A stretch of DNA of 64,000 bases, taken from positions 186,001-250,000 of the forward strand of contig NZ_JARLTC010000007.1 in NCBI RefSeq assembly GCF_029382225.1, read 5' to 3'. This document shows, one piece after another, positions 1 through 8,350 of the stretch. The position numbers and the translations under genes are program-made. This DNA is from Spongiactinospora sp. TRM90649 (GTDB lineage Bacteria; Actinomycetota; Actinomycetes; Streptosporangiales; Streptosporangiaceae). Below the pieces are notes generated by a model. It was not told where the DNA came from, did not search any database, and saw only the letters and a program-made list of their open reading frames with translations. Position 1 is the stretch's first letter. The number at the start of each line of letters is the position of its first letter.

Positions 1-2718
1 GCCCTGCAACGCGAGCTGCAGCGGTTCGCCAAGCCGTGGTACCGCGCCCGGGCGATGCGGGTCTTCCGCGACCAGACGAACCTCGCGGCCGACCCCGGCC
101 TGTGGTCCTCGATCGAGCGGGCGCTGGCCGGTTCCCGATGGTTCATCCTGGTCGCCTCGCCCTCGGCGGCCGGGTCGGTGTGGGTGAACCGCGAGGTGCG
201 CTGGTGGCTCGCGAACCGGTCGAGCGACCGCCTGCTGATCGTGCTGGCCGACGGGCTGCTCGTCTGGGACGAGGCGGCTGGAGACGCCGACTGGGCGGCC
301 ACGACGGCGCTGCCGCAGGCGTTGCGCGGCGCGTTCGCCGAGGAGCCGCACTGGGTCGATCTGCGCCCGTGGCAGGAGGCCGGCCACACCGGCGCGGCGG
401 ATCCCGGGCTGGACGACGCGGTCGCCGGGCTGGCCTCGGCGATCCGCGGAGTGCCCAAGGACGCCCTGAAGGGGGAGCACCGGCGCAGGCACCGCCAGAC
501 CATGCGGGTGGCCTGGAGCGCGGCGACCGCGCTCGCGGTGCTCGCCATGGGCACCACGGTGGCCTCGCGGGTCGCCTTCACCCAGCGCGACACCGCCAGG
601 GAACAGGCGCGGATCGCCACGGCCAGGGCGTTCGCCTCGGCGGCGGTGGCGAGCCTGGGCAGCCGGCTGGACCTCGCCCAGCTCCTCGCCGTCGAGGCGT
701 ACCGGCTGGAGCCCGACGTCCACACCCGGTCCGCGCTCTTCCAGGCGGTGACCGCCGAGCCGCATCTGGACCGGTTCCTCCAGGTCGGCGCGCGGGTGAC
801 CGCCACGGCCGCGTCTGCCGATGGGCGGGTCGTGGCCGCCGGGACGGGGGACGGGCGGGTCGTGCGCTGGGATCTCACCGGGAACACCCGCGCCGAGATC
901 AGGCTCGGGCAGGCCCAGGTCACCCGCCTCACGCTGAGCGCCGACGGCCGGGTGCTGGCGGCCATCGCGGGCCGGGAGGCGTACCGGTGGGCGGACGGCG
1001 AGCGGCGGCCCCTGCCGGTCCCGGCGGGGAACGCCCCGGAGTGGGTCGCCGTGTCCCCCTCGGGCGCCCGGGTCGCGCTGCTGGCCGGGCGGGACGACAC
1101 GGACCGGCCGCTGGGGGCCTTCACCCGGCCGAGACGGCTCGGCAGGCTGACCCTGTTCGAGGGCGGCACGAGCGAAAAGATCGACCTGAAGTACCCGCCG
1201 GGACGCTCGCTCTCTTTGCCCGACGAGAACACGCTCTACCTGCTGGGTCGCGACGGCCAATGGGAACGCCGCTCCGTGCCCGGCCTTCGCCCCGACGGTG
1301 GCTCCAAGGCCGGCCGGGGCCTCCCGGCCAACAGCCTGGTCGCGGGCTATTCGTCCGACGGCGGCTACTTCGGCTGGACGGGGCCCGGCGGCACCAGACT
1401 CTGGCGCACGACCGATCCGGGCGCCGAGCCGTACTTCTCGACGGAACTGCCCGTAGCCGCGCCCAACCCCGGCGACTTCGCGATCAGCCCGGAGGGCACG
1501 CGGATCGCGGTGACCAGGGCGGGCACGGTGTACGTGCTGGGAATCCGGGGCGCCGCCGGCGTCCAGGAGCTCACCGGCGCCGAACGTGGGGCCGCCCCGG
1601 TGTTCCTCGGCGACGCCGACCACCTGATCACTGCCACCGGCACCGCGCTGATCGTGTGGGACCTCGCCCAGGACACCAGGATCGCCACGAAACCGCCGCT
1701 CTCCGTGCCGTTCACGTGCCGGGCCTGCCCGCTGGGCGGCCTCGCGGTGAGCCGGGACGGCCGGCGTCTGGCCGTCGTCGCCGGGAGCGGCCAGGTCGCC
1801 GTCGTGGGCCCGCTCGAACCGGCGGACGGCCCGACCGTGATCATGAATCCCCCGCCGCTCTCCTATGGGCCGCCGGTGTGGTCCGCCGACGGCCGGTCGC
1901 TCTACCTGGCCACCACGCCGGACGGCGGCGGCCAGGTGCACGACGTGACCCGAGACCCCACGCTCACCGGCACGTGGACGCCCGGGCCCGCGACGGCGCG
2001 GGTCGCCGTCGCGCGGCTGTCCGGCGACGGACGGCGGCTGGTCCTGGTGGACGCCCAGGGCCGCGTCGTCGTCCGCGACCCGGCCACCGGCCGGGTGCTG
2101 CGCGAGGTCGCAGTGCAGGCGGACCTCTCGCGGTTCGGCAGCGAGCCCGACCGCCGCGTGGCCGCGATCGCCCCGGACGGCGAGACGGTCGCGCTCGCGG
2201 CGACGGACGCCGTCAAGGTCGTGGACGTCACCACCGGGCGCGTCCGCGACCTTCCCGGCGGCCCCGCGACGGGCGTGGACTTCGCCGGGCCCGCGCTGCT
2301 CCTGCGGCGCGACGTCCCCGGCTTCGAACTGTGGGACGCGGCGACCGGCCGCCGGATCCGCTCCATCCCGTCCGACAGCGGTTACACGTACACGTTCGCG
2401 GCGTCCGACGACGGCGGCCTCGTCGCCGGCCTGCGCACGGACGGCACGCTGGTGGTCGTCGCGCTGCCGTCGGGGGAGGTCGTCGGCACCGCGAGCCTCC
2501 CCGACCCGGAGGAGCCGAACACGACGACGCTGGGGTTCGCGCCGGGCCGCCGCGACCTGATCACCGTCACGGGAGGCGGGAGCACCACGCGCTGGAACCT
2601 GTCGGAGGCGGCCTGGGCGCGGGCGGCCTGCCGTGCGGCGGGCCGCGACCTCACGGCCGCGGAATGGCGCCGCTACGCCCCGCTCGACCCGCCGCCGGAC
2701 CTGCGGTGCGCCCGCTGA
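1..2718 (+). CDS. TIR-domain / WD40-repeat membrane protein (5' end outside window)
   Basis: The reading frame is open from base 1, so the start lies upstream; 905 residues are visible. The first ~110 residues look like a bacterial TIR (TIR_2) domain: a conserved F-R-D-Q-T-N-L segment near residue 22 and a W-x-x-x-E (SVWVNREV, around base 180) like that of TIR NAD-consuming enzymes. A basic stretch and one hydrophobic helix (bases ~505-570) follow. The remaining ~700 residues form a series of WD40-like blades with recurring S-x-D-G-R and W-D units. By family knowledge such proteins sense or signal at the membrane with a propeller for protein contacts, and some TIR/WD40 proteins are proposed defence or cell-death effectors. 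NADase activity here is inference. The next gene is convergent and starts only 18 bases after the stop. Confidence 0.8.
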   Translation, partial: ALQRELQRFAKPWYRARAMRVFRDQTNLAADPGLWSSIERALAGSRWFILVASPSAAGSVWVNREVRWWLANRSSDRLLIVLADGLLVWDEAAGDADWAATTALPQALRGAFAEEPHWVDLRPWQEAGHTGAADPGLDDAVAGLASAIRGVPKDALKGEHRRRHRQTMRVAWSAATALAVLAMGTTVASRVAFTQRDTAREQARIATARAFASAAVASLGSRLDLAQLLAVEAYRLEPDVHTRSALFQAVTAEPHLDRFLQVGARVTATAASADGRVVAAGTGDGRVVRWDLTGNTRAEIRLGQAQVTRLTLSADGRVLAAIAGREAYRWADGERRPLPVPAGNAPEWVAVSPSGARVALLAGRDDTDRPLGAFTRPRRLGRLTLFEGGTSEKIDLKYPPGRSLSLPDENTLYLLGRDGQWERRSVPGLRPDGGSKAGRGLPANSLVAGYSSDGGYFGWTGPGGTRLWRTTDPGAEPYFSTELPVAAPNPGDFAISPEGTRIAVTRAGTVYVLGIRGAAGVQELTGAERGAAPVFLGDADHLITATGTALIVWDLAQDTRIATKPPLSVPFTCRACPLGGLAVSRDGRRLAVVAGSGQVAVVGPLEPADGPTVIMNPPPLSYGPPVWSADGRSLYLATTPDGGGQVHDVTRDPTLTGTWTPGPATARVAVARLSGDGRRLVLVDAQGRVVVRDPATGRVLREVAVQADLSRFGSEPDRRVAAIAPDGETVALAATDAVKVVDVTTGRVRDLPGGPATGVDFAGPALLLRRDVPGFELWDAATGRRIRSIPSDSGYTYTFAASDDGGLVAGLRTDGTLVVVALPSGEVVGTASLPDPEEPNTTTLGFAPGRRDLITVTGGGSTTRWNLSEAAWARAACRAAGRDLTAAEWRRYAPLDPPPDLRCAR

Positions 2719-2736
2719 CGCCGGGCCGCGCGACGA

Positions 2737-3018
2737 TCAGAGGGTGGCCTCCCAGGCGTCACCGGCGACGGTGACGAAGGCACGGCCGTGACGGTGTGCG
2801 GTCACCACGGTCTCGCCGTACCGGTAGGCGACGCCGGAGTCGAGGATCGCCAGCCTGACCCGGCCGCGGCAGCGCGGGAACTCCTCCAGGGCGCGGACCA
2901 TCTCGCGGTGCGCGGTGGCCCGGTTGAGCGTGACGCCTCCGGCGCCGCGGTCGCCCGCGTCGACCTCCCATACCGCGAACACCTCTCGGGCGAACGTCGA
3001 CGGTTTCTCCCCACCCAT
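2737..3018 (-). CDS. Small hypothetical protein
   Basis: This 93-residue soluble protein has no family I recognise. It has alternating beta-like segments (RLAILDSGVAYRYGETVVTA) and many charged residues but no signal peptide or membrane segment. The ATG at 3018 is preceded by GAGG-type ribosome-binding sequence (GAGGACCGAGGCTC). It is convergent with the TIR/WD40 gene and divergent from the TROVE-like gene, with about 300 bases in front of it. Codon use fits the genome, so it is probably real. Confidence 0.55.
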   Translation of the reverse strand: MGGEKPSTFAREVFAVWEVDAGDRGAGGVTLNRATAHREMVRALEEFPRCRGRVRLAILDSGVAYRYGETVVTAHRHGRAFVTVAGDAWEATL

Positions 3019-3318
3019 GAGCCTCGGTCCTCTCGGCGATCGGCAACCTTGAGCCGCGTGCGTTCAGGGCCGTTCACATGTTTAATCTGATACCCCGCTC
3101 AGGTCGTTCCAGATATCTCAAGAGACGCTTTGCTCCGCCATTACCGGGAAAACGCTTCGCGTCACCCGGAAGCGCGCTGCTATGGTCGGGCGCAGATCGG
3201 CCGCGGGACTTCGGTGCGACTTCCGGGATCCGCCTTAAAAGCGACGCTTCGCAGTTCGTTCCCCCATTCCCCGGCCGATCCGCCATGCCGGAAGCCAGGA
3301 GGAAGCCAGGGGGGCGCG
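3019..3318. promoter_or_regulatory. Divergent intergenic region
   Basis: This is a 300-base, relatively AT-richer spacer between a leftward small gene and the rightward TROVE-like operon. It should hold both promoters. I see no clear palindromic operator or riboswitch. A purine-rich stretch (ggaagccaggggggcg) just before 3319 supplies the ribosome-binding site of the rightward gene. Confidence 0.4.
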
Positions 3319-4728
3319 ATGGGCGAGAGCTACGCCGACCTCATCGAGGTCGAGGACATCCTGCTCTTCGCGAACGCCGTGATCACCTCGACGGGTCAGC
3401 GCGAGTTCCGCGACTCCCAGTGGGAACAGCGCCTTTCCCTGGATTTCCTGCATCGGTACGTCCAGGGAAACTACCCGGACGTCTATCGGGCGTTGCTCGC
3501 GCTCGACGTCAACGACCACAACGCCGCGCTGATCATTCGCAACGTGCTGCGCGAGCCCGGCGGCGACGGGCGGCTGATCGCCTGGCGGCTGCGCCGGATG
3601 AGCCCGCCCCGGGTATACCGGCTGTTCGCCGGGCTGCGCCGGGACGGCACGAACAACCGGCGCACGCGGGCGATCGTCCGCGACTGGCTGGCGGCGCGGC
3701 CCGACCTGGCCTTCGACGCGGTGAAGTACCGTTCCGCGCTGAAGGCGGCGATCCGTCACGCGCATCTGAAGCCGCCCGGCGAGCTGGGCGACTTCCTGTT
3801 CGCCCCGCGCCGCCGGGCCCGCTTCGAGACGCCCGTGCTGGAGACGTGGCGGCGCGCGCACTACGACAAGCAGGCGCTCTACGACCTGCCGTACACGGTG
3901 GCCGAGGGGTTCGCGGCGCGGCGCGGGATCGACCGAGAGGTCTTCCTGGCCCGGATCGCCCCCCAGATGACCAGGCTGGAGCGGCTGCGGCTGACGGAGG
4001 CCGCCGGGCGCGCCGGCGCCGACACCGCCGCCGACCTGGCCGCGATGCCGCTGGTCCGGCTGGCGTCCTACGCGCTGTCGCTGCCGCCGCGGGTCAGGGC
4101 GGAGCGGCGGGCCGAGCTGACCGGGGCGCTACGGGCCTCGGCGGCCCGCGCGGCCGGGGCGCGGGCGGGCACATGGGGGAAGGTCACGGCGGTGCTCGAC
4201 GACAGCTTCTCGTCGTTCGGGTCGCCGGTGAAGCGCAACCGGCCGCTCGCCGTCGCGCTGGCCTGCCACCACCTGCTCGCGGCGCTGGCGGGCGAGTATC
4301 GCGGTCTGTGGCTCGGCGGGCACGCCGACCCGCTCCTCGTTCGGCCGGTCGGTCCCACCCCGCTGGGCGGCCGGATCATCGACGCCCTCGAAACGTCCCC
4401 CGACCGGCTGATCATCGTCTCCGACGGCTGGGACAACGCGCCGCCTGGCCTGGCCGGGGAGGTCCTGCGGGTCTGGCGGCGCAGGCTCGACCCCGGCGGA
4501 CGGGTCCGCGTCGTCCACCTGAACCCGGTCTACGACGCGGAGGCGTTCGACGTGCGCCGCCTGTCGCCCATGGTGCCGACGGTCGGGATCCGCGACGCGG
4601 AGAACCTGCCCGCCCTGGTGGAACTGGCCGCGTTCGCCGAGGGCCGTACCGGCCTGGGCGAGCTGCGCGCCTACCTGGCCGAGCGCGCCGAGACGCACCT
4701 GCGGAACGCCGAGGAGACGGAGCCGTGA
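3319..4728 (+). CDS. TROVE/Ro60-like protein with C-terminal vWA domain
   Basis: This is a 469-residue protein. The N-terminal two thirds are helical, with a K-Y-R...H-A-H-L-K-P element typical of the TROVE (Ro60/Rsr) HEAT-repeat ring. The C-terminal third is a von Willebrand A fold with a MIDAS-like D294-D-S296-F-S298 and a second acidic loop S-D-G near D369. Ro-family proteins bind small structured RNAs (Y RNAs) or misfolded RNA; this assignment is by motif only and the N-terminal similarity is weak. The ATG at 3319 follows a purine-rich site and begins the conserved part; a longer frame upstream has no such site. The stop overlaps the next start (TGATG), so the two products are translationally coupled. 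Confidence 0.6.
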   Translation: MGESYADLIEVEDILLFANAVITSTGQREFRDSQWEQRLSLDFLHRYVQGNYPDVYRALLALDVNDHNAALIIRNVLREPGGDGRLIAWRLRRMSPPRVYRLFAGLRRDGTNNRRTRAIVRDWLAARPDLAFDAVKYRSALKAAIRHAHLKPPGELGDFLFAPRRRARFETPVLETWRRAHYDKQALYDLPYTVAEGFAARRGIDREVFLARIAPQMTRLERLRLTEAAGRAGADTAADLAAMPLVRLASYALSLPPRVRAERRAELTGALRASAARAAGARAGTWGKVTAVLDDSFSSFGSPVKRNRPLAVALACHHLLAALAGEYRGLWLGGHADPLLVRPVGPTPLGGRIIDALETSPDRLIIVSDGWDNAPPGLAGEVLRVWRRRLDPGGRVRVVHLNPVYDAEAFDVRRLSPMVPTVGIRDAENLPALVELAAFAEGRTGLGELRAYLAERAETHLRNAEETEP

Positions 4729-5843
4729 TGATCGACATGACCGGGCTGGCCGCGCGGCCGTCGCAGACCTGGGGCGCGGTCCGGCTGGTGCCGCTGGTGC
4801 GGGAGGACCCGGTCACGGACCTCCGGCTCGACCTCCGCGCCTACGGCGACGAGCTGTCAGAGGTCTCCCTGCCGGACCGGTCGCACTACATCGCCTATGT
4901 CCCGCACGCCTTCGTCGCCTCGTGGACCACCGACGGCACCCCCGCGGCGACGTACGGCACGCAGCTCGGCTCCCCCGAGCGGCACGTCGCCCTCCGCTTC
5001 CGGCGGCGGATGGCCCGCCGGTTGGACAAGAACCGGCTCCGGTTCCTGCCCCTGCACCTGGCGCTCGAAGGGTTCCTGGCGCTGCACTTCGGCGGCCCCG
5101 AGATCGCCTGGCAGGAGTGGTCGCACCGGGCGGTGACGCACGGCCTGTCGCCGCGCGCCGAGGAGGCGTACACCGGGGCCGCGATCCGCGGGCTGGACGA
5201 CGCACTGCGCGTCTTCGAGATCCACCCGGGGCAGTGCGGCATGGTGCTCTACACGGGCGACGCCCTGGCGGGCGCGTTCGTGGTGCCCCACCCGGACGAC
5301 TACCGGGCGCTGCACCCGACCCTCGTGAAAGACATGTACGGCGAGCAGGTCTACCACTACGCGCTCTACCACCGGGCGAACCCGATGGAGGCCGCGATCG
5401 ACGACGCCCTGGTGTCCTCCCTGGCCGGGCTCAGGGAGCAGGCCGCCCGCAGGGAGCGCGAGTGGGCGGAGTTCCACGACGACATCATGGCGGCGGGCAT
5501 GATCGCGTCCCCGGCGCGGATCGACGAGGTGTACCGCCTCGGCCGGTTCCGGCTGCGGCGCTTCCTGCCCGCGTTCGAGCCGCGCCGGGAGAACCACATC
5601 GGCGAAATGATCGTCGATGACGGCGGGCGGCTCGCCTACCTGAAGACGTTCCGGCTCTCGGAGGCGCAGATCCGGCGGGGGCACCTGCTGACCCTGCTGG
5701 CCGCGCACGACTGGAGCCTGCCCGGCACCGCCGCCGCGCTCGGCGACGCCGAGGCGGCGCTGGGCGTGCGCCTGGCCCGCGCGGGCCTCGGCCACCTGCT
5801 GCGGCCGGACCTGCTCGCCGCCTACCGCAAGGCTCTCAGGTGA
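4728..5843 (+). CDS. ARPP-2-like protein with C-terminal Fis-type HTH
   Basis: This 371-residue soluble protein starts at the ATG overlapping the previous stop. Most of it resembles an uncharacterised family that I believe is called ARPP-2 (associated with ADP-ribosylglycohydrolases and rhodanese-phosphatases); I hold this name with limited confidence. The last ~45 residues, rich in L-x-A-H-D-W...T-A-A-A-L-G...A-L-x-x-R-L-x-x-A-G-L, look like a Fis-family helix-turn-helix, which would let it bind DNA or RNA. Coupling to the vWA/TROVE-like partner implies a two-subunit system, possibly for RNA surveillance or stress. The 3' end overlaps the convergent small membrane gene by 22 bases. Confidence 0.55.
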   Translation: MIDMTGLAARPSQTWGAVRLVPLVREDPVTDLRLDLRAYGDELSEVSLPDRSHYIAYVPHAFVASWTTDGTPAATYGTQLGSPERHVALRFRRRMARRLDKNRLRFLPLHLALEGFLALHFGGPEIAWQEWSHRAVTHGLSPRAEEAYTGAAIRGLDDALRVFEIHPGQCGMVLYTGDALAGAFVVPHPDDYRALHPTLVKDMYGEQVYHYALYHRANPMEAAIDDALVSSLAGLREQAARREREWAEFHDDIMAAGMIASPARIDEVYRLGRFRLRRFLPAFEPRRENHIGEMIVDDGGRLAYLKTFRLSEAQIRRGHLLTLLAAHDWSLPGTAAALGDAEAALGVRLARAGLGHLLRPDLLAAYRKALR

Positions 5844-6079
5844 ACGTCCCGGCCCTGGATCGTGGCCGTCCCCTCGGCCTCGAAGAGGGTTCGCTGCGAG
5901 TGCAGCGACTCGGTCTGCGCCGGTTGTGACCGCGCGGGCTCGCCGTCCTCGCCGGGGCCGCGCGTGGCGTTCCAGTACATGGCCCCGACGATGACGAGGC
6001 CGACCACCCCGAGTACGACGAAGGCGATCAGGAGCCCGGTGGCGAGGCGGGGCGGGCGGGACTGCTCGGGTGGGTTCAC
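5822..6079 (-). CDS. Small single-pass membrane protein
   Basis: It is an 85-residue protein with a proline-rich cytoplasmic N terminus, one long hydrophobic helix (L-A-T-G-L-L-I-A-F-V-V-L-G-V-V-G-L-V-I-V-G) at about residues 12-34 and a polar outer tail. I chose the GTG at 6079 because GGAGA lies seven bases upstream and codons further upstream have no coding character. The family is not recognised. It is convergent with, and overlaps the end of, the ARPP-2-like gene. Confidence 0.5.
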   Translation of the reverse strand: MNPPEQSRPPRLATGLLIAFVVLGVVGLVIVGAMYWNATRGPGEDGEPARSQPAQTESLHSQRTLFEAEGTATIQGRDVHLRALR

Positions 6080-6230
6080 CGGATGTCTCCAAGCGGTGGG
6101 ACCGGGCGGCCATGGTGGTTGCAGAGGCGCCGGTGGCCAGTGTGACCGTGCCAAACGTGAGCATGACGCCTGCCTGTGGTCGCCGGTTGACGTGCTGTCC
6201 GCATCCGGACGGCTTTGTACTGACTTCTTG

Positions 6231-6261
6231 GTAAGTACCCCACTTAATAGTGGGTACTTGC
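6231..6261. promoter_or_regulatory. Palindromic operator upstream of the dehydrogenase
   Basis: GTAAGTACCC and GGGTACTTGC are inverted arms (9 of 10 match) separated by 11 AT-rich bases. The site lies 32 bases before the start codon at 6293, a position expected for an operator that overlaps a promoter. GTAC-type dyads are used by HxlR-family and some TetR-family repressors that often control NAD(P)-dependent dehydrogenases. No regulator gene is adjacent. Confidence 0.5.
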
Positions 6262-6292
6262 GGCCGGGGCCCACCTGCAAAACCCTGGAGAC

Positions 6293-7207
6293 ATGCCTAC
6301 CGACTCACCAACCGACGTATCCACTGATCGCACGCCCGTCACCGTCCTCGGGCTCGGGCCGATGGGCCGCGCGCTGGCGGGGGCCTTCCTGGCGGCGGGC
6401 CACCCGACCACCGTGTGGAACCGCACCCCCGGCAAGGCCGGTGACCTGGCCGCCCGGGGCGCGGTCGTGGCCGAGACGCCGGGCGAGGCCGTCGCCGCGG
6501 GCGACGTGGTGGTCGTCTGCGTGCTCGACTACGACGCCTCGCAGGCGATCCTCGACCGGGCGGCGGGCGACCTCAAGGGCCGAACCCTGGTCAACCTCAC
6601 CGCCGACACACCGGACAGGGCCAGGCAGGCGGCGGAATGGGCGGCCGGGCACGGCGTCCGCTACCTCGACGGGGCGATCATGACCCCCACCGTCACCATC
6701 GGCGGGCCGGACGCCGTGTTCCTCCTCAGCGGTCCCGAGGACCTGTACGAGGAGACCGCGCCCGTGCTCGCGGCCCTGGGCGGCACGCGCAGTCACCTGG
6801 GCGCCGACCCCGGCCGGGCCGCCGCGTACGACCTGGCGCTGCTCGACATGTTCTGGACAGGCATGGGCGGCATGCTCCACGGGATGGCCCTGGCGCGGGC
6901 GGAGAACGTCACGGCCGCCGACCTGGCCCCCTTCGCCAAGGGCATGGGCACGCTGATGGCACAGGTCGTCGACGAGCTCACCGTGCCCGTGGACACCCGC
7001 AGCCATCCGGGCGACGATTCCACGATCCTTTCGGTCGTCGCGACCCTGGATCACGTCGTGCACACGTCGGAACGGCGGGGGATCGACGCGAGCCTGATCC
7101 GGGCCGTCCAGGAGATCTCCCTCCGGGCGGTGGCGGCCGGGCGGGGCACGGATGGGTTCTCCGGGATCGTGGAGTTCTTCGACGCGGATGCGGGGACCGC
7201 CCGGTAG
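6293..7207 (+). CDS. NAD(P)-dependent dehydrogenase, imine-reductase/6PGDH-like
   Basis: This 304-residue enzyme has an N-terminal Rossmann fold with G-L-G-P-M-G (residues ~20-25) and V-W-N-R-T-P-G-K-A, a binding loop typical of NADPH-using beta-hydroxyacid dehydrogenase relatives. An all-helical C-terminal dimerisation domain follows. The overall form matches imine reductases and 6-phosphogluconate-dehydrogenase NAD-binding proteins, which act on small imines or hydroxy acids in the cytosol. The substrate cannot be read from the sequence. The ATG at 6293 follows GGAGAC. A palindromic operator sits just upstream, so expression is probably repressor-controlled. Confidence 0.82.
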   Translation: MPTDSPTDVSTDRTPVTVLGLGPMGRALAGAFLAAGHPTTVWNRTPGKAGDLAARGAVVAETPGEAVAAGDVVVVCVLDYDASQAILDRAAGDLKGRTLVNLTADTPDRARQAAEWAAGHGVRYLDGAIMTPTVTIGGPDAVFLLSGPEDLYEETAPVLAALGGTRSHLGADPGRAAAYDLALLDMFWTGMGGMLHGMALARAENVTAADLAPFAKGMGTLMAQVVDELTVPVDTRSHPGDDSTILSVVATLDHVVHTSERRGIDASLIRAVQEISLRAVAAGRGTDGFSGIVEFFDADAGTAR

Positions 7208-7464
7208 GACGGCTCCCGCCCCGTCACCGCGTGCCGCCCGCCGCCCGGAAGGGCCGCCAGGCGACCACCGTGATGACCGCAGCAGGCGGCTGCCCCGGCC
7301 ACCAGGGCGGGATCGGCGGTCAGCGAGGCGACGAGCAGGGAACCGGCGACGGAGCCGACGCCGTCGCCGAGGTTGGAGATCGCGGAAGCCGTCCACAGCT
7401 TGTGGAAATCCGCCCGAGCCGGGCGGGTCCGCCCGTGCCGGCGCGATCGCGCGCACGCACGCAC
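7208..7464 (-). pseudogene. Remnant of an MFS exporter gene
   Basis: Read leftward from a GTG at 7464, the first residues after a basic leader are F-H-K-L-W-T-A-S-A-I-S-N-L-G-D-G-V-G-S-V-A-G and L-L-V-A-S-L-T-A-D-P-A-L-V-A-G-A. This is the N-terminal start of actinobacterial MFS drug exporters, which normally run to ~420 residues. Similarity stops after ~45 residues and the frame then runs into unrelated sequence, so nearly all of the gene is gone. An AAGGAG ribosome-binding site lies at 7475-7480, better spaced for a TTG at 7468 that is in the wrong frame. That points to a further small lesion near the start. Confidence 0.6.
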
Positions 7465-7555
7465 GCAAAAGAGACTCCTTGGGGGGAGAGAGGATCCGGT
7501 AAGTATCCGGTGGCTACGGAAACCGCTCGCTCCCAGGAGTCCCTGGCGGTACGGA

Positions 7556-7618
7556 TCAGCCGGTGGTCGCCGCGGACTCCCGGAACGACGCGGTGGACGC
7601 GACCATGCGGATGCGCAT
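7556..7618 (-). CDS. Putative leader peptide upstream of the MFS remnant
   Basis: A 20-codon ORF (MRIRMVASTASFRESAATTG) starts at the ATG at 7618, with a strong AGGAGG six bases upstream, and ends 92 bases before the MFS remnant start. A short well-initiated ORF ahead of an exporter gene fits a translation-attenuation leader, as known for ribosome-drug-inducible resistance genes. With the exporter gone it is probably a relic. No second example was available for comparison. Confidence 0.35.
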   Translation of the reverse strand: MRIRMVASTASFRESAATTG

Positions 7619-7819
7619 GGGACCTCCTGGCCGGGGCCGCTCGCGGCCCGCGTACTCTCGTGCCGTCGCCGCCGGTGACGGCGGATCTCGGGCCGAACGT
7701 AACCGCGGGCCGTCCGCCGGGCAACGCCTTTTCGGGTTCATCGGCCGGTTCACGGCGGGGGGCATAGTGACGGTCGTCCCGTCGCGTCTCTAAGGGCGTG
7801 ACGGATGCTGGAGGTGGTC

Positions 7820-8350
7820 GTGGACCACGATGACGAGCGGGCGTTCCGCGATTTCGTGTCGGCGCGCTCGCCGGCGCTGATGCGTGTGGCGTATCTGCTG
7901 GCCGGAGGCGACCAGCACGGCGCGGAGGATCTCCTGCAGTCCGCCCTGGCCAAGACGTTCACCCGCTGGCGGAGCGTGGACTCCCCCGAGGCGTACGTGC
8001 GCCAGGTGATGTACCGGCAGCAGGTCTCCTGGTGGCGGCTGGGCTGGCGACGCAACGAGACCGCCGTGGCCGAGCCGCCCGAGCGGGTGCACCCGGACGC
8101 CACAGACGCGGCCGAGCTGAAGATCGTCATACGGCGGGCGCTGGCCAGGCTCACCGCCAGGCAGCGCGCCGTACTGGTGCTCCGGTATCTGGAGGACCTG
8201 CCCGAGGCCGATGTCGCGGCCGAACTCGGCTGCTCGGTCGGGACGGTGCGCAGCACCGCCCACCGGGCCCTGGCCCGCCTGCGGGTGCTCGCCCCCGAGC
8301 TGATGGCGATGGGGGATCCCTACACGATCTTCGGGGAGGCGACGGCATGA
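7820..8350 (+). CDS. ECF RNA polymerase sigma factor, SigE family
   Basis: This 176-residue sigma factor has region 2 (F-R-D-F-V-S-A-R-S-P-A-L-M-R-V-A-Y-L-L near the N terminus, then A-E-D-L-L-Q) and region 4 (L-T-A-R-Q-R-A-V-L-V-L-R-Y-L and a helix-turn-helix ending G-T-V-R-S-T-A-H-R-A-L). This is the pattern of the actinobacterial SigE-family ECF group. The GTG at 7820 is preferred to an ATG at 7805 because GGAGG is correctly spaced before it and the conserved part begins there. The stop overlaps the next start (ATGA), so the membrane propeller protein downstream is its likely cognate regulator. Confidence 0.9.
   Translation: MDHDDERAFRDFVSARSPALMRVAYLLAGGDQHGAEDLLQSALAKTFTRWRSVDSPEAYVRQVMYRQQVSWWRLGWRRNETAVAEPPERVHPDATDAAELKIVIRRALARLTARQRAVLVLRYLEDLPEADVAAELGCSVGTVRSTAHRALARLRVLAPELMAMGDPYTIFGEATA

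Noticed and set aside
36..2774. Long open frame overlapping the TIR/WD40 gene in another frame
   Set aside because: Arg/Gly/Pro-rich shadow product with no domain; the TIR/WD40 frame has clear domain similarity and codon bias.
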